Assembly: GCF_002743255.1 (NCBI RefSeq)
Contig: NZ_PDYY01000002.1
Span: 124,001-188,000 of the forward strand
DNA from: Sporosarcina sp. P2
Lineage (GTDB): Bacteria > Bacillota > Bacilli > Bacillales_A > Planococcaceae
Direction of reading: 5' to 3'
DNA length: 64,000 bases
Part shown: one piece after another, positions 32,156 to 43,155 of the stretch
How the letters are laid out: every line of letters starts with the position of its first letter
How positions within the stretch are numbered: the first letter of the stretch is position 1
Translations under genes and position numbers: made by a program
The notes under the pieces: generated by a model
The model's database searches: none
What the model was told of the DNA's origin: nothing
What the model saw: only the letters and a program-made list of their open reading frames with translations

Positions 32156-32167
32156 TCCTTTAATTCA

Positions 32168-33799
32168 TTATGCGTGCTTGCCTAAAATGGCTTCTGCAAT
32201 ATTCACTGCATGGTCACCAATTCGCTCAAGGTTCGACACGATATCGACGAATACCATACCCGCTTGCGCACTACAATGTCCTTCATTCAAACGTACAATA
32301 TGGTTTTTACGGAATCGACGTTCCATATTATCAATTAAATCTTCTTTTTCTGAAACAACACGTGCAAGATCTGTGTCGTTTTGATCCAATGATTCAATTG
32401 CTTTTTGTACAGTTTCGATTGTCAATGTGAACATTTCTGTTAAATCTTCCAACGCATCGTCTGTCAGCTTCAGTTTATTAGTTTCACGTAAATCTATCAG
32501 CTCTATAATGTTTTCGAAATGATCACCAATACGCTCAATATCCCGAACAGAATCCATCAATAACACATGGCGGCCGGATTCAGCCGGTGAAACGATTGCT
32601 ACTGACACTTCAACTAAATAGTCTGTAATTTTGCGGTCGAGATTGTTGATGGCATCTTCAATTTGATACGCTGTTTCTGCGTGTTTTTTCTGGCCTGTCT
32701 TCAAATACTCGAATGATTCCTGAAGACCACGGACACTGAAGTCACCCATGCGAACAATTTCTTCTTTAGCTTGGCCTATTGCCACAGCTGGTGATTGTGC
32801 GATAAAACGACGATCAAGATGTTTCGGTTTATATTCGATCGTCACATCCTCACCCGGTATCATCTTAGTGACGAGATAAGCCCAAGCAGCAATGAACGGA
32901 AATTGAATGATAGTATTGGCGACGTTGAACGAACCGTGCGCAAATGCGATTTGCATTTTGCTTTCGAGGTTCAAAACACCAGAAATCCATTCGACATACG
33001 CCGTAAATGGTATGAGCAGGATCATAAAGATGATGGTACCGACGATATTAAATAGTACATGCACAGCTGCTGCGCGTCTTGCTGCAACAGATGCACCAAG
33101 TGCCGCAAGTACCGCAGTAATTGTCGTCCCGATGTTATCACCGAAAAGAATCGGCAATGCTGCTTTCATTGTTACTAGATCTTCAGCATAGAGTCCTTGC
33201 AAGATCCCAACAGTTGCACTGGAACTTTGCACGATTAGTGTAAAGATTGTTCCCGCAACGACACCTAACAATGAATGTTCACTCATTGCGAGAGTGAAAT
33301 CGGCAAATGCTTCTAATGAACGTAAGGGTTTCATTCCGTCGCTCATTAATTCGAGCCCTAAGAACAATCCTCCGAAGCCGAAGATGACTTCACCCAAGTT
33401 TTTGATTTTAGCTTTACGTACGAAGAAGATCAGGAAGGCCCCAAATGCCATGATCGGTAACGCATACGCACCAACGTCTAGACCGATAATAAATGCAGTC
33501 ACAGTTGTACCGATATTGGCGCCCATGATAACACCGATCGCCTGACGAAGTGTCATGAACCCAGCACTTACTAGACCGACTGTAATAACAGTTGTTCCAG
33601 AACTAGATTGGATTAACACGGTTACGATAATACCAACTAGAACACCCATAAATGGATTGGTTGTGAAACGGTCTAAGATTTCACGAAGTCTGTCCCCTGC
33701 AGCCTTTTGCAATCCGTCCCCCATGTACTTAATTGCAAATAGGAAAATTCCTAATCCACCAAGAAATTGGAACACCACTTCCTGCCAGTTCACTTCCAT
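32168..33799 (-). CDS. Na/phosphate cotransporter family protein with PhoU domain
   Basis: 543 residues from MEVNWQEVVFQFLGG at 33799; GGAGG precedes it at the correct distance, while the ATG six codons earlier overlaps that site. Two inverted Na_Pi_cotrans repeats carry the QSSSGTTV and QSSSATVG signatures; eight or more membrane helices. The last 200 residues are a PhoU-like helical domain (MDSVRDIERIGDHFENI, NLERIGDHAVNIAEAI). Probably imports or exports phosphate with sodium. Confidence 0.9.
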   Translation of the reverse strand: MEVNWQEVVFQFLGGLGIFLFAIKYMGDGLQKAAGDRLREILDRFTTNPFMGVLVGIIVTVLIQSSSGTTVITVGLVSAGFMTLRQAIGVIMGANIGTTVTAFIIGLDVGAYALPIMAFGAFLIFFVRKAKIKNLGEVIFGFGGLFLGLELMSDGMKPLRSLEAFADFTLAMSEHSLLGVVAGTIFTLIVQSSSATVGILQGLYAEDLVTMKAALPILFGDNIGTTITAVLAALGASVAARRAAAVHVLFNIVGTIIFMILLIPFTAYVEWISGVLNLESKMQIAFAHGSFNVANTIIQFPFIAAWAYLVTKMIPGEDVTIEYKPKHLDRRFIAQSPAVAIGQAKEEIVRMGDFSVRGLQESFEYLKTGQKKHAETAYQIEDAINNLDRKITDYLVEVSVAIVSPAESGRHVLLMDSVRDIERIGDHFENIIELIDLRETNKLKLTDDALEDLTEMFTLTIETVQKAIESLDQNDTDLARVVSEKEDLIDNMERRFRKNHIVRLNEGHCSAQAGMVFVDIVSNLERIGDHAVNIAEAILGKHA

Positions 33800-34041
33800 T
33801 GAATTGTCAACCTCCATTAAACGTTTTATGTATGATTTCTAACTGCCCTTCACTACGTAAATGCGTCGTGAAGTTTCAACTTATTATGCAAGTTGTATAC
33901 ATCAAATGTAAAGTATCCGACGGCAATCTTTACATCACCTTAACAATGCAGCAATAAAATGTCATAAGAATGTCGAAATTTCTGCAAAGCTGTATGTTTT
34001 AAATAAATGGTAGACTGTATGTAGAAAGGGAGGCCGGCTCA

Positions 34042-34545
34042 GTGAAATTTCATCAACTCTTTAAAGCTTCATTACACGAACCGAAAAAACTTGCAGCGTT
34101 TCGCATGTTATCAATCGGTAAAGTCATTCAATACATATTTGTGTTTATTTTTCTTTACACCGGTGTGTCGTTTTTACAATTTGTACTAGGTGATCATACA
34201 CTGTTCCAGTCATCTCCTGAATTAGCGGAAATCGGCGAAACAATCGGCTTTTTGATCTATCCAATCGCGTTTGTGTTGCAATTGGTCATTATTACGTCGT
34301 ATTTATTTATTCGCATCAGTATTTTTGCTATCATAGGGGTATTGCTATTGAAACTATTGCGTCGCCGTGGTGAATTCCGTTTTATGTGGCGAACAGCAGC
34401 GATTGCCGCAACATTACCCATCTTGCTGACGATGGCATTTGAATTTGTTCAAGCCATGCAATCGTATAGCTTGTGGCTTGCATCTTTAGTCCATCTACTC
34501 TTTGTGTGGAGAGCAGCAGTCTATTATCCAAAACTCCCACGATGA
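34042..34545 (+). CDS. yqgB: DUF1189-like membrane protein YqgB
   Basis: 167 residues from a GTG start (AAAGGGAGG upstream). Soluble N-terminus (FHQLFKASLHEPKKLAAFRML) with the family's xPK motif, followed by four membrane helices. Matches the DUF1189/YqgB type by sequence pattern and position. Function unknown. Confidence 0.78.
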   Translation: MKFHQLFKASLHEPKKLAAFRMLSIGKVIQYIFVFIFLYTGVSFLQFVLGDHTLFQSSPELAEIGETIGFLIYPIAFVLQLVIITSYLFIRISIFAIIGVLLLKLLRRRGEFRFMWRTAAIAATLPILLTMAFEFVQAMQSYSLWLASLVHLLFVWRAAVYYPKLPR

Positions 34546-34591
34546 ATAGACTTCCTCTTGTCTGCATAGTGTAGTGCAGGAGGGATGCATG

Positions 34592-34930
34592 ATGAGAATT
34601 TTACTGATCGCACTTGCTGTATTCTGCACAGTTCATTTTGTTCGAATGGATTTAACGGAAGGGACAATCCCTCTTGCAGCCTTTTTTGATGATGAATCGT
34701 CCTGTATAGAGGAAACTTCAAATCATTCAATTGTCATTCGAGTGGTTGAAGGTGATACAATAGAATCGTTATTTGCATTATATCCAGATTCAACACAAAA
34801 CTTTCTTGAGAGGTTGGAGCAATTTTATTCCATGAACCCTCATCTCAAACGCCAACAATTTCTAGCTGGCGAACAAATTAAGTTGCCTATCGGTGAACAA
34901 GTGGAATCGGCTTGCGAAGAAGGCGAATAA
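34592..34930 (+). CDS. yqgA: LysM-like exported protein YqgA
   Basis: 112 residues; ATG at 34592 (or 34589) with AGGAGGG. A signal-anchor helix ([16 protein letters not shown]) is followed by [20 protein letters not shown]...[22 protein letters not shown], a LysM-type fold that binds peptidoglycan. B. subtilis YqgA is a cell-wall-associated protein at division sites; same locus. Confidence 0.78.
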   Translation: MRILLIALAVFCTVHFVRMDLTEGTIPLAAFFDDESSCIEETSNHSIVIRVVEGDTIESLFALYPDSTQNFLERLEQFYSMNPHLKRQQFLAGEQIKLPIGEQVESACEEGE

Positions 34931-34991
34931 GGATAATTTTATATTCCATCGAATTTCGATGGTATTTACTCATTTGAAGGAGAGAGACATA

Positions 34992-36119
34992 ATGACTGAA
35001 ATGATTCATCGTTCCAATACCCGTCCCGTAAAAGTCGGTAATTTGACAATAGGGGGAAGCAATGAGCTGTTTATGCAAAGCATGACGACGACAAAAACAC
35101 ATGATGTCGAAGCAACAGTTGCAGAAATTAAACGTTTGGAGGATGCAGGCTGCCAAATCGTACGTGTAGCATGTCCCGATGAGCGTGCAGCGTATTCGAT
35201 TGGTGAAATCAAAAAGCAGATCAATATTCCGTTAGTAGTGGATATTCACTTTGACTATAAATTAGCATTGATTGCAATTGAACAAGGTGCAGATAAAATT
35301 CGTATCAATCCAGGTAATATCGGCCGTAAAGAAAAAGTAGAAGCTGTTGTCAACGCGGCAAAGGCGAAAGGTATACCGATTCGTATCGGTGTCAACGCAG
35401 GTTCACTCGAGAAAAAAATTCTTGAAAAGTACGGCTACCCTACAGCACAAGGTATGGTCGAAAGTGCATTGCATCATATCAAAATCCTCGAAGATTTGGA
35501 TTTCCACGATATTATCGTGTCACTTAAAGCTTCTGACGTTAACTTGGCGATCGAAGCGTACAAGCTAGCGGCAGCGGCATTCGATTATCCGTTACACTTA
35601 GGTATTACAGAATCGGGTACGTTATTCGCGGGTTCGATTAAGAGCGCAGCAGGACTTGGTTCTCTTCTATCTTCAGGGATCGGTAACACGATGCGTGTAT
35701 CGTTAAGTGCGGATCCGGTTCAGGAAATCAAAGTAGCGAAAGAGTTGCTGAAAGTATTCGGTTTATCGTCTAACTCTGCAACATTAATTTCTTGCCCTAC
35801 ATGCGGCCGTATCGAAATCGACTTGATCTCGATTGCCAATGAAGTAGAAGAATATATCTCGAACATTAAAGCGCCATTAAAAGTAGCAGTTCTTGGCTGT
35901 GCAGTAAACGGACCAGGTGAAGCACGTGAAGCAGATATTGGAATCGCCGGTGCTCGTGGTGAAGGATTACTCTTCATGCATGGTAAAACCGTACGTAAAG
36001 TTCCTGAAGAGACAATGGTCGAGGAATTGAAAAAAGAAATCGACATTTTGGCTGAGGAGTATTTTGAGAAGAAGAGACAAGAAGAAGCACTTGCAGCACA
36101 AGGTAGCGTTTCTGAATGA
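34992..36119 (+). CDS. ispG: (E)-4-hydroxy-3-methylbut-2-enyl-diphosphate synthase
   Basis: 375 residues from [18 protein letters not shown] at 34992 (GAAGGAGAG); the in-frame upstream ATGs lie inside yqgA. TIM barrel with [21 protein letters not shown] and VGVNAGSLE; the [4Fe-4S] cysteines are in SCPTCGR and [10 protein letters not shown]. Penultimate step of the MEP isoprenoid pathway; ispH for the last step is at 42 kb. Confidence 0.96.
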   Translation: MTEMIHRSNTRPVKVGNLTIGGSNELFMQSMTTTKTHDVEATVAEIKRLEDAGCQIVRVACPDERAAYSIGEIKKQINIPLVVDIHFDYKLALIAIEQGADKIRINPGNIGRKEKVEAVVNAAKAKGIPIRIGVNAGSLEKKILEKYGYPTAQGMVESALHHIKILEDLDFHDIIVSLKASDVNLAIEAYKLAAAAFDYPLHLGITESGTLFAGSIKSAAGLGSLLSSGIGNTMRVSLSADPVQEIKVAKELLKVFGLSSNSATLISCPTCGRIEIDLISIANEVEEYISNIKAPLKVAVLGCAVNGPGEAREADIGIAGARGEGLLFMHGKTVRKVPEETMVEELKKEIDILAEEYFEKKRQEEALAAQGSVSE

Positions 36120-36706
36120 GGGATATTCGTTTCGGGATCGATATTGACGGAACGGTAACTACTCCGACAGCCCTTCTCCCCCACATCAACAAACATTTCG
36201 GTTCCAATCTGACACTCGATGATATTAAAGAGTATGATTTGACGAAAGCGTTTGATGTGGATCCTATACAGTTTGGGCAATGGTACAAGGAAACGGAAGA
36301 ATTGATCTATCAGACTTCCCCTGCTCAAGAATTTGCACAAGAAGTCTTAACGAATTGGCAGAAACAGTTCGAGTTGTTTTATATTTCGGCACGTGGTCGA
36401 AATGTACTCGAGTCTACAACGAACTGGTTTCATGAGCAACAAATACCTTATGACCACGTAGAGTTGATTGGCACACATCATAAAATTGAGACGGCTAGGC
36501 AATTCAACGTAGATGTATTCCTCGAGGACAAGCATGACAATGCAGTTGGGATTCATGAAGAATTGGATATTCCGGTGTTCTTGTTTGATACACCTTATAA
36601 CCAGGATCCAATTCCAAAAGGTGTCATACGTGTAGCGAATTGGAAACAAGCTGATCAGTACGTTAGGCAGCTGTTTCACGCGACTGAAATGATAAAGAGT
36701 AAGTGA
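36116..36706 (+). CDS. yqfW: HAD-like 5'-nucleotidase YqfW
   Basis: 196 residues. HAD motif [12 protein letters not shown] (DxDGT), motif II ISARG, and motif [12 protein letters not shown] are present, with a four-helix cap between. NT5C/YorS-like deoxynucleotidase family. Start overlaps the ispG stop as ATGA. Followed by the terminator GCATCGC-acatt-GCGGTGC-T7 (36715-36740). Confidence 0.88.
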   Translation: MRDIRFGIDIDGTVTTPTALLPHINKHFGSNLTLDDIKEYDLTKAFDVDPIQFGQWYKETEELIYQTSPAQEFAQEVLTNWQKQFELFYISARGRNVLESTTNWFHEQQIPYDHVELIGTHHKIETARQFNVDVFLEDKHDNAVGIHEELDIPVFLFDTPYNQDPIPKGVIRVANWKQADQYVRQLFHATEMIKSK

Positions 36707-36862
36707 TCGGAAGAGCATCGCACATTGCGGTGCTTTTTTTCGTAGTATACTTCTATTTCTGCACCTTACCTTGATTCTCACATGTATAATAATGTGAAAA
36801 TCCAGGTAAAATAAACCGGAATGATCTTACCGTTTACTTCCATCCAAATACTAGTACATAAT

Positions 36863-36907
36863 AAAAGGCAGTACATCATGAACATAAAATGATGTACTGC
36901 CTTTTTT
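36863..36907. terminator. Bidirectional terminator downstream of zur
   Basis: AAAAGGCAGTACATCAT / ATGATGTACTGCCTTTTTT around a nine-base loop. Only a short AT-rich gap lies between it and the yqfW terminator. Confidence 0.92.
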
Positions 36908-36910
36908 AAC

Positions 36911-37327
36911 CTACCCAGCTATACAATTTGGACATCTACCATAAATCTCGAACTTATGCCCTTCTATTTCATACTCGGACAAATTGACTGTCACACTATC
37001 CATCGGGCAAATCGGAATGGATTTCGTACCACCACACGTTGTACAAATGAAATGATGGTGATGGTGATCCGTAGCGCATTGCATGCGAAATAGTCGCTCG
37101 CCGTTCAATTCAGTCTCATCTAAAATTCCAAGCTTTGAGAACATGGCAAGATTCCGATAAATCGTATCAAAACTAATGCCTGGATTATCCTGCTCCACAG
37201 CTACTCGGACTTCCATAGCTGTCACATACCGATCCGCTTGATCAAAAAACTGCAATAATATCTCGCGATTTCTTGTTCGTTTATAATCATATTTCAATAG
37301 AATATCCCATGCTTCATCTATTGACAT
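36911..37327 (-). CDS. zur: Zinc uptake regulator, Fur family
   Basis: 138 residues. Winged helix (ISFDTIYRNLAMFSKLGIL) followed by the metal-binding half with DHHHHHFICTTCGGTKSIPIC and a final CPNC, the two CxxC zinc pairs. A histidine-rich DHHHHHF segment senses zinc. It is the third gene of znuC-znuB-zur, under a Zur operator. The pattern identifies Zur rather than Fur or PerR (context plus operator). Confidence 0.92.
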   Translation of the reverse strand: MSIDEAWDILLKYDYKRTRNREILLQFFDQADRYVTAMEVRVAVEQDNPGISFDTIYRNLAMFSKLGILDETELNGERLFRMQCATDHHHHHFICTTCGGTKSIPICPMDSVTVNLSEYEIEGHKFEIYGRCPNCIAG

Positions 37328-37352
37328 AGCCTAACGCCACCTTTCCTGCTTC

Positions 37353-38183
37353 TCATGACCGTACTTTTTTCCAGAAAAGTACTAACAGTAAAATGAACAC
37401 CGATGTAACTACAATGGTCCCACCAGGCGCGATATCTAAGTAATACGCAGAAATCAGTCCGATGACCACCGCAATTTCCCCGAATAGTATGGAATATACC
37501 AGTGCACCTTTATAACTTTTGGCTACTTGGATAGCTGCCGCCACAGGCAATGTCATCAACGAAGAGACAAGCAAAATTCCAACGATTCGCATCGATGCAC
37601 CAATAACTAGCGCTGTGATAATCATAAATGCTGCCTGAATGACGCGTTCATTAATTCCCGAAACTCGTGCATATTCGGGATCAAATGCCAATGAAAATAG
37701 CTCTTTATATAAGAAATAGATAAATGCAATCACCATAACAGCTATTAACATAACAATATATAAATCTTGCCGACTCACGGCGGATACCGATCCAAATAAA
37801 TAACCGACTAAATCTGTGCCGAATCCTTTGGCAAGAGAAATGAATATGGCCCCAAAACCAATTCCGGCAGATAAAATAATCGGAATCGCCAGTTCCTCAA
37901 AGCTTTTATACACTCTGCGCAATCGCTCGATCAATAAAGATCCGACTACCGCAGCGCCCATTCCTAAATATACTGGATTAAGCGCTGCAAAGAACAATAC
38001 TTGCTGACTTAAATAGAGACTGCCTGCAATCCCTGCAAGTGCTACGTGACTAAGCGCATCTGAAATCATAGACATCCGACGCACTACGATAAATAAGCCG
38101 AGCATGGGAGCGATTAGACCGATAATCAGCCCGGATAAAATAGCATTTTGTAAAAACTCATAGGTGAAAATAGCTTCAATCAT
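37353..38183 (-). CDS. znuB: Zinc ABC transporter permease
   Basis: 276 residues, ABC-3 family with eight or nine membrane helices; conserved FIVVRRMSMISDALSHVALAG loop near residue 35 and FDPEYARVSG near 175. Starts four bases before the znuC stop. The solute-binding protein ZnuA/AdcA is not in this window, so it must be encoded elsewhere. Confidence 0.93.
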   Translation of the reverse strand: MIEAIFTYEFLQNAILSGLIIGLIAPMLGLFIVVRRMSMISDALSHVALAGIAGSLYLSQQVLFFAALNPVYLGMGAAVVGSLLIERLRRVYKSFEELAIPIILSAGIGFGAIFISLAKGFGTDLVGYLFGSVSAVSRQDLYIVMLIAVMVIAFIYFLYKELFSLAFDPEYARVSGINERVIQAAFMIITALVIGASMRIVGILLVSSLMTLPVAAAIQVAKSYKGALVYSILFGEIAVVIGLISAYYLDIAPGGTIVVTSVFILLLVLFWKKVRS

Positions 38184-38950
38184 TTAACCGGCTCCGTTTC
38201 TTTTTGATGGAGCCGACGAATAGGATGACCGTACCAACCAGACAATTCCGCCTCACTCATTTTTTCATAGTCAGCATGGACACCATGGAAATGGATAGAA
38301 CGATTCAAGCATGCAATATGCGTTGCGAGCTTCGTTACGACATCGATTTCATGTGTCACGAGTAAAATCGCTATTCCGTACTCACGATTCAGTTCGCTAA
38401 GCATAGAATAGAAGGATTCAACGTTTTGTCTGTCGATTCCGACTGTTGGCTCATCCATGATCAGCAAATCGGGGTGACTCACGAGGGCTCTAGCAATAAA
38501 GACACGCTGTTGCTGACCACCTGACAGATCACCTATACTTTCATCTTTACGGTCTGCCATTTTCACTATATGTAACGCATCAATGGCTTGCTGTTCATCT
38601 TCTTTATCGAATCGCTTAAACAGTCCCTTTTTGGCAGTCAAACCACTTTTTACCACTTCCAATACAGTTGCAGGGAACTTCGTCGTAAATGCGTTAGACT
38701 TTTGAGAGACATAGCCGATTCTTTGTTGTTGGTTAAACGAATCAATCGGCCCGCCAAACAATTCAATGGTTCCTTGTGACGGTTTTAGCAACCCTAGTAT
38801 GATCTTTAACAATGTGGATTTACCCGAACCATTTGGTCCAATTAATGCCCAAAACTCCCCTTGTTTCACTTCTAGACTGACATCAGAAAGCGCAATGGAA
38901 TGGTTAAATTTATGCGTTATATGCTCTAAGTTAATAATGGAATTTGTCAT
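38180..38950 (-). CDS. znuC: Zinc ABC transporter ATP-binding protein
   Basis: 256 residues from MTNSIINLEHITHKF at 38950 (AAGGAAGGG at the best distance). Walker A GPNGSGKSTLLK, Q-loop YVSQKS, signature LSGGQQQR, Walker B LLIMDEPTVGID, switch VTHE. Zinc-specific by linkage to zur and the operator upstream. Energises uptake through ZnuB. Confidence 0.94.
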   Translation of the reverse strand: MTNSIINLEHITHKFNHSIALSDVSLEVKQGEFWALIGPNGSGKSTLLKIILGLLKPSQGTIELFGGPIDSFNQQQRIGYVSQKSNAFTTKFPATVLEVVKSGLTAKKGLFKRFDKEDEQQAIDALHIVKMADRKDESIGDLSGGQQQRVFIARALVSHPDLLIMDEPTVGIDRQNVESFYSMLSELNREYGIAILLVTHEIDVVTKLATHIACLNRSIHFHGVHADYEKMSEAELSGWYGHPIRRLHQKETEPVK

Positions 38951-38967
38951 ATACATATCCCTTCCTT

Positions 38968-38990
38968 TAATTCGGAATCATTCCGATTAC
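38968..38990. promoter_or_regulatory. Zur operator
   Basis: TCGGAAT-C-ATTCCGA (38972-38986) is a perfect 7-1-7 inverted repeat inside TTTAATTCGGAATCATTCCG (38966-38985), close to the Bacillus Zur consensus AAATCGTAATNATTACGATT. It lies 22 bases upstream of znuC and between znuC and yqfT, so zinc-loaded Zur should repress znuCB-zur. Confidence 0.85.
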
Positions 38991-39043
38991 TTTATGAATT
39001 ATATAGTAAGATGCGGAGGGATACAACCAATTGAAAGGAATTG

Positions 39044-39292
39044 ATGAAGATGGATTTACTTCAGTTAATTCAGGAAATTAAACAGTTGCCCGATCAGGAA
39101 GCTGTAGATTACGCGGCAAGTTATGGTGTAGAGTTGTCTACTAAAGAAGTGCGGCAGTTACGTCCTTTGCTGGATGAAGTTTCATTCACTTGGCTATTTA
39201 CAGGCATTCCAACCGCATTTATCGAAAAAGTCACTTCGATCATTGGATATGAGAAGACGATGCTGTATTTGGAATACTATAAACTTCAATAG
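39044..39292 (+). CDS. yqfT: DUF2624 protein YqfT
   Basis: 82 residues; MKMDLLQLIQEIKQLPDQEAVDYAASYGVELSTKEV is typical of DUF2624, a small helical Bacillales protein. Start at ATG 39044 (39050 possible) after GAAAGGA. Divergent from znuC. Followed by a terminator (AGCGTTGCG-gtta-CGCAACGCT, 39298-39319) shared with nfo. Confidence 0.85.
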   Translation: MKMDLLQLIQEIKQLPDQEAVDYAASYGVELSTKEVRQLRPLLDEVSFTWLFTGIPTAFIEKVTSIIGYEKTMLYLEYYKLQ

Positions 39293-39326
39293 AAAAAGCG
39301 TTGCGGTTACGCAACGCTTAAAGCTT

Positions 39327-40229
39327 TTAGTTATGCAATTCTTCCAATCGAGCAGGAGTGAATTGATGGTTTTTTAACATGTCAATCTCCACAGCATACG
39401 GTGCCTTTTTACTTGCTTTATCCATTCCAATGAAAGGTGTTTCCAAAATTTTTGGAACGTCTTTAAACGCTGGATGATGAACGATATAAGCTAACGGTTC
39501 AAAGCCAATATGTCCCATGCCGATATTTTCGTGGCGGTCTTTTCCAGCACCACAAATGTTCTTACTGTCGTTCACATGAATAACGGAAATTCGGTCTAAT
39601 CCAATAATGTCGTTAAATTGATCCAAGACACCTGTGAAGTCATTGACAATGTCATAGCCCGCATCATGGACGTGGCATGTATCAAAACAAACGGATAGCC
39701 GTTCATTATACTTCACGCCGTCGATGATCTTCGCAATTTCGTCAAAACTTCTCCCACATTCTGTTCCTTTACCAGCCATCGTTTCAAGTGCAATCCGAAC
39801 ATTTGCGTCTTCAGATAATACTTCATTCAAGCCTTCAATAATCTTTTCGATACCTATTTCTGTTCCAGCACCCACATGAGCTCCTGGATGAAGAACGATT
39901 TGATTGGCACCAAGTGCTTCAGTGCGCTGAATTTCCTGTTGCAAAAAGTCTACGCCTAGGCGGAACGTTTCAGGCTTCGTGGTATTCGCAAGATTGATAA
40001 TATATGGTGCATGGATGACGAGATTTGATTGACCATTTGTCTCCATGCTCTGTGTACCACTTTCAATATTCAATTCTTCAATTGGTTTACGTCTCGTGTT
40101 CTGAGGCGCTCCCGTATAGATCATGAATGTATTGGCTCCATAACTTAAAGCTTCTTCACTTGAACCAAGCAGCATCTTTTTACCACTCATGGATACGTGA
40201 GAACCTAGAAGGACATCATTTTGTGTCAT
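39327..40229 (-). CDS. nfo: Endonuclease IV
   Basis: 300 residues. TIM-barrel AP endonuclease with the three zinc motifs: [24 protein letters not shown] with [14 protein letters not shown], and VIHVNDSK...[12 protein letters not shown]. Cuts 5' of abasic sites in base-excision repair; important in spores. Start overlaps the cshB stop by four bases. Confidence 0.96.
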   Translation of the reverse strand: MTQNDVLLGSHVSMSGKKMLLGSSEEALSYGANTFMIYTGAPQNTRRKPIEELNIESGTQSMETNGQSNLVIHAPYIINLANTTKPETFRLGVDFLQQEIQRTEALGANQIVLHPGAHVGAGTEIGIEKIIEGLNEVLSEDANVRIALETMAGKGTECGRSFDEIAKIIDGVKYNERLSVCFDTCHVHDAGYDIVNDFTGVLDQFNDIIGLDRISVIHVNDSKNICGAGKDRHENIGMGHIGFEPLAYIVHHPAFKDVPKILETPFIGMDKASKKAPYAVEIDMLKNHQFTPARLEELHN

Positions 40230-41521
40230 GATTTCTTCTTTATTCTCCTTTGTCTTCTTTTAAAGTTTTCTTTTTGTTCAGCCATCTTCTTTTTGTAGCC
40301 TGGCTTTACTTTATCTGGTTTTCGAATATAGGAATCCGCTTTTTTATCAATTTCATCTACTTCACGCACGCGCTTCTTACGCGCTTGACGCTCTTTCACT
40401 TCAATCCATTCACCGTTTTTCACATCTTCGTGTATGAAAGGAATTCCAAGCTTTTCAATTTGATTAATTGCGTCTTCATCAGACGGTTCGTATAACGTAA
40501 TTGCATGACCTTGCATGCCCGCACGTGCAGTACGTCCTACGCGGTGAACGAAGAATTCCAGATCATCTGGCAATTCAAAGTTAATGACGTGACTGACACC
40601 GGGAATATCGATCCCTCTTGCTGCTAAATCAGTTGCCACAATGTATTGATACTCTAGATCACGTACTTTCTTCATAACACGTGTACGTTCACGAGGTGTT
40701 AAATCACCATGGATTTTCCCAGGCTTATGGCCATGCTCTGCTAAATAGGTAGCTAGTTGATCGGCATTTTGCTTAGTGTTCATGAAGATAATCGCAAGAT
40801 ATGGCTGTAGGGCATCCATCACGTGAAGTAATTTCTTGTTTTTATCCATACTTCTAACAGGAACTAATGAATAATGCATATTCTCCGTCAACGGTTTTTT
40901 ATCATCCATCCGCACATGAACAGGTGAGTTCATATACTTCGATAAGAAGGGCTTCAATTTTTCAGGAATCGTTGCAGAGAATACATACATGCTGATCTTC
41001 TCCGGCATTCTGGAAGCAAACTTATCAATGTCTTCAATGAAACCCATGTCGAATGCTAGGTCCGCTTCATCAATTACGAGCTGAGTGGCAGTGTGGATCG
41101 GTAATGCGCCGGTTTCCGACATATCTTGGATACGCCCTGGTGTACCGACGATGATGTGCGGTGTGCTCTTCAATCGTACAGCAGAGCGTTTTTTATCAGT
41201 ACCGCCAATCAGGATCGCACTTTTAATATCCGTTCCTTCGATTAGCTTTTTTAATTCATCATGAAGCTGAACAGCTAATTCACGTGTCGGTGCTGTAATG
41301 ACCGTCTGCAGTTCATCCTGCTCCGGCTTAAGCTTTTCAACAAGTGGAATAAGAAAACTATGGGATTTCCCTGTTCCTGTATGAGCTTGCCCGATTGCAC
41401 TTGTATTTTTCATGATCAACGGAATCATTTCTTTTTGAATGGGTGTTGGTTCTTCAAACCCTAATTTTTGAATGGCTTCCCTCAAAAATGGTTTGAATTG
41501 ATAATCAGTAAATTTAGACAT
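40226..41521 (-). CDS. cshB: DEAD-box RNA helicase
   Basis: 431 residues. Q motif [10 protein letters not shown], motif I AHTGTGKS, Ia [18 protein letters not shown] (DEAD), [17 protein letters not shown] and [12 protein letters not shown] are all intact. A basic tail ([13 protein letters not shown]...[19 protein letters not shown]) binds RNA. Position between nfo and yqfQ matches CshB, a cold-shock/RNA turnover helicase. Confidence 0.95.
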   Translation of the reverse strand: MSKFTDYQFKPFLREAIQKLGFEEPTPIQKEMIPLIMKNTSAIGQAHTGTGKSHSFLIPLVEKLKPEQDELQTVITAPTRELAVQLHDELKKLIEGTDIKSAILIGGTDKKRSAVRLKSTPHIIVGTPGRIQDMSETGALPIHTATQLVIDEADLAFDMGFIEDIDKFASRMPEKISMYVFSATIPEKLKPFLSKYMNSPVHVRMDDKKPLTENMHYSLVPVRSMDKNKKLLHVMDALQPYLAIIFMNTKQNADQLATYLAEHGHKPGKIHGDLTPRERTRVMKKVRDLEYQYIVATDLAARGIDIPGVSHVINFELPDDLEFFVHRVGRTARAGMQGHAITLYEPSDEDAINQIEKLGIPFIHEDVKNGEWIEVKERQARKKRVREVDEIDKKADSYIRKPDKVKPGYKKKMAEQKENFKRRQRRIKKKS

Positions 41522-41630
41522 ATCGTTCCTCCTCTAGATAAATCTTATTGTACCATGATTCGGTGCCATCAGTGGTTTTTTTCGCATAGGATATAGGGGA
41601 AACAACTAAAAAATTAGAAAGGAGTTCGTG

Positions 41631-42080
41631 ATGAGATATCAATCATTTTATCCGTTCAGCAATCAGCCACCTCAGTCTAGGATGACACCTAACACTCCGC
41701 CTATTCAACAAAGTGCACCCATGCCTTTCCCCCAAGGCATGCAAGGGAATCCCAGGGGTCCGCGGGAAATGCGTGGTAGTGCTCCGCAACAGCAAGCAGG
41801 CATGCAAGAAAACGGTCCTTCACGGGCTGAACAATATATGCAAACCGCCAATCGTTTTTTCAATACCGCCCAACAATTTGCACCATTAGTTCAGCAGTTT
41901 GCACCACTTGTCCAGAATTTACCGGCTATGTGGCGATTATATAAAGGGGTACAATCTATGCCGGACGCACCGACAGCTTCTTCCGCTCCACGTCCAAGTG
42001 GTCCGCGAACGTCTAGTCCTGTACCTCCTCAAGCCACTAATCAGCCATCTTTACCGCGAATTTTTCAACCTCCCTTCTGA
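41631..42080 (+). CDS. yqfQ: YqfQ/VrrA-like protein
   Basis: 149 residues, Pro/Gln/Met-rich and low in complexity, with a central helix RAEQYMQTANRFFNTAQQFAPLVQQFAPLVQNLPAMWRLYKG that carries a QFAPLVQ repeat. Start at ATG 41631 with AAAGGAG. Family YqfQ; similar proteins include the anthrax VrrA. Function unknown, sporulation-linked in some species. Confidence 0.82.
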   Translation: MRYQSFYPFSNQPPQSRMTPNTPPIQQSAPMPFPQGMQGNPRGPREMRGSAPQQQAGMQENGPSRAEQYMQTANRFFNTAQQFAPLVQQFAPLVQNLPAMWRLYKGVQSMPDAPTASSAPRPSGPRTSSPVPPQATNQPSLPRIFQPPF

Positions 42081-42149
42081 ACTCTTTGAATCGTTCACGA
42101 ATCTCCGCTATAATGAAAGAGAAGTTAGTAGAGGAGTGGAGTGGAATAA

Positions 42150-43115
42150 ATGAAAGTACTCAAGATATCACCAAGAGGTTATTGTTACGGTGTAGTTGAT
42201 GCGATGGTCATTGCGAGGAATGCTGCGCTAGATCCTACCCTGCCGAGACCCATTTATATATTAGGCATGATCGTCCACAACAAACACGTTACAGATGCAT
42301 TCGAAGAAGACGGAATTATAACGTTGGACGGCGAAAACCGCCTGGAAATTTTACGCAAAGTAGATAAGGGAACTGTAATCTACACAGCACACGGTGTTTC
42401 ACCTGAAGTTCGCCAATTAGCGAAAGAAAAAGGATTGGTCGCAATCGATGCAACATGTCCTGACGTTTCCGTTACACACGACTTAATTGAAGAAAAAGTA
42501 GCTGAAGGCTATGACATTCTTTATATCGGCAAAAAGCACCATCCGGAACCAGAAGGCGCTATTGGCGTTGCCCCCGATTCTGTTCACTTAATTGAGCGTC
42601 TTGAAGATATTGATAACTTAGAGATTACCAATGACAAACTACTGGTTACAAATCAAACAACCATGAGTCAATGGGATGTTGCACATCTTATGGAAGAGTT
42701 GCAACGTAAATTCCCTCACATCGAAGTTCATCAAGAAATTTGTCTAGCTACACAAGTTCGTCAAGAAGCTGTAGCAGAACAAGCCGGCGAGGCAGAGTTG
42801 CTGATCGTTGTTGGAGATCCAAAAAGTAATAACTCCAACCGTTTAACGCAAGTATCAGTAGAAATTGCAAACACACCTTCATACCGCGTCTCAGACGTCT
42901 CAGAAATTGATCCTGCATGGTTAATGGACATTGAGACAGTAGCGGTCACGGCAGGCGCTTCTACACCTACAATAATCGTTAGAGAAGTTATATCGTTCCT
43001 AAACGAATTTGACCCAGAAGATCCTACAACACATCATCCGGAGAGAAAGTTTAAGCTTGAAAAAATCTTGCCGAAAGTCAAGAACCCGACTCCTGTTATC
43101 CGGATCGAGCCATAA
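42150..43115 (+). CDS. ispH: 4-hydroxy-3-methylbut-2-enyl diphosphate reductase
   Basis: 321 residues. The three iron-sulfur cysteines lie in [12 protein letters not shown] (C12), [11 protein letters not shown] and [28 protein letters not shown] and [11 protein letters not shown] supply substrate contacts. Last step of the MEP pathway, giving IPP and DMAPP. Bidirectional terminator CCGTCGAG-tttatg-CTCGACGG (43128-43149) follows. Confidence 0.96.
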   Translation: MKVLKISPRGYCYGVVDAMVIARNAALDPTLPRPIYILGMIVHNKHVTDAFEEDGIITLDGENRLEILRKVDKGTVIYTAHGVSPEVRQLAKEKGLVAIDATCPDVSVTHDLIEEKVAEGYDILYIGKKHHPEPEGAIGVAPDSVHLIERLEDIDNLEITNDKLLVTNQTTMSQWDVAHLMEELQRKFPHIEVHQEICLATQVRQEAVAEQAGEAELLIVVGDPKSNNSNRLTQVSVEIANTPSYRVSDVSEIDPAWLMDIETVAVTAGASTPTIIVREVISFLNEFDPEDPTTHHPERKFKLEKILPKVKNPTPVIRIEP

Positions 43116-43155
43116 GCAACGAAAAAACCGTCGAGTTTATGCTCGACGGTTTTAT

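Noticed and set aside
35720..36340. 206-residue minus-strand frame over ispG/yqfW
   Set aside because: Shadow of two well-supported genes; no ribosome site and no family motif.
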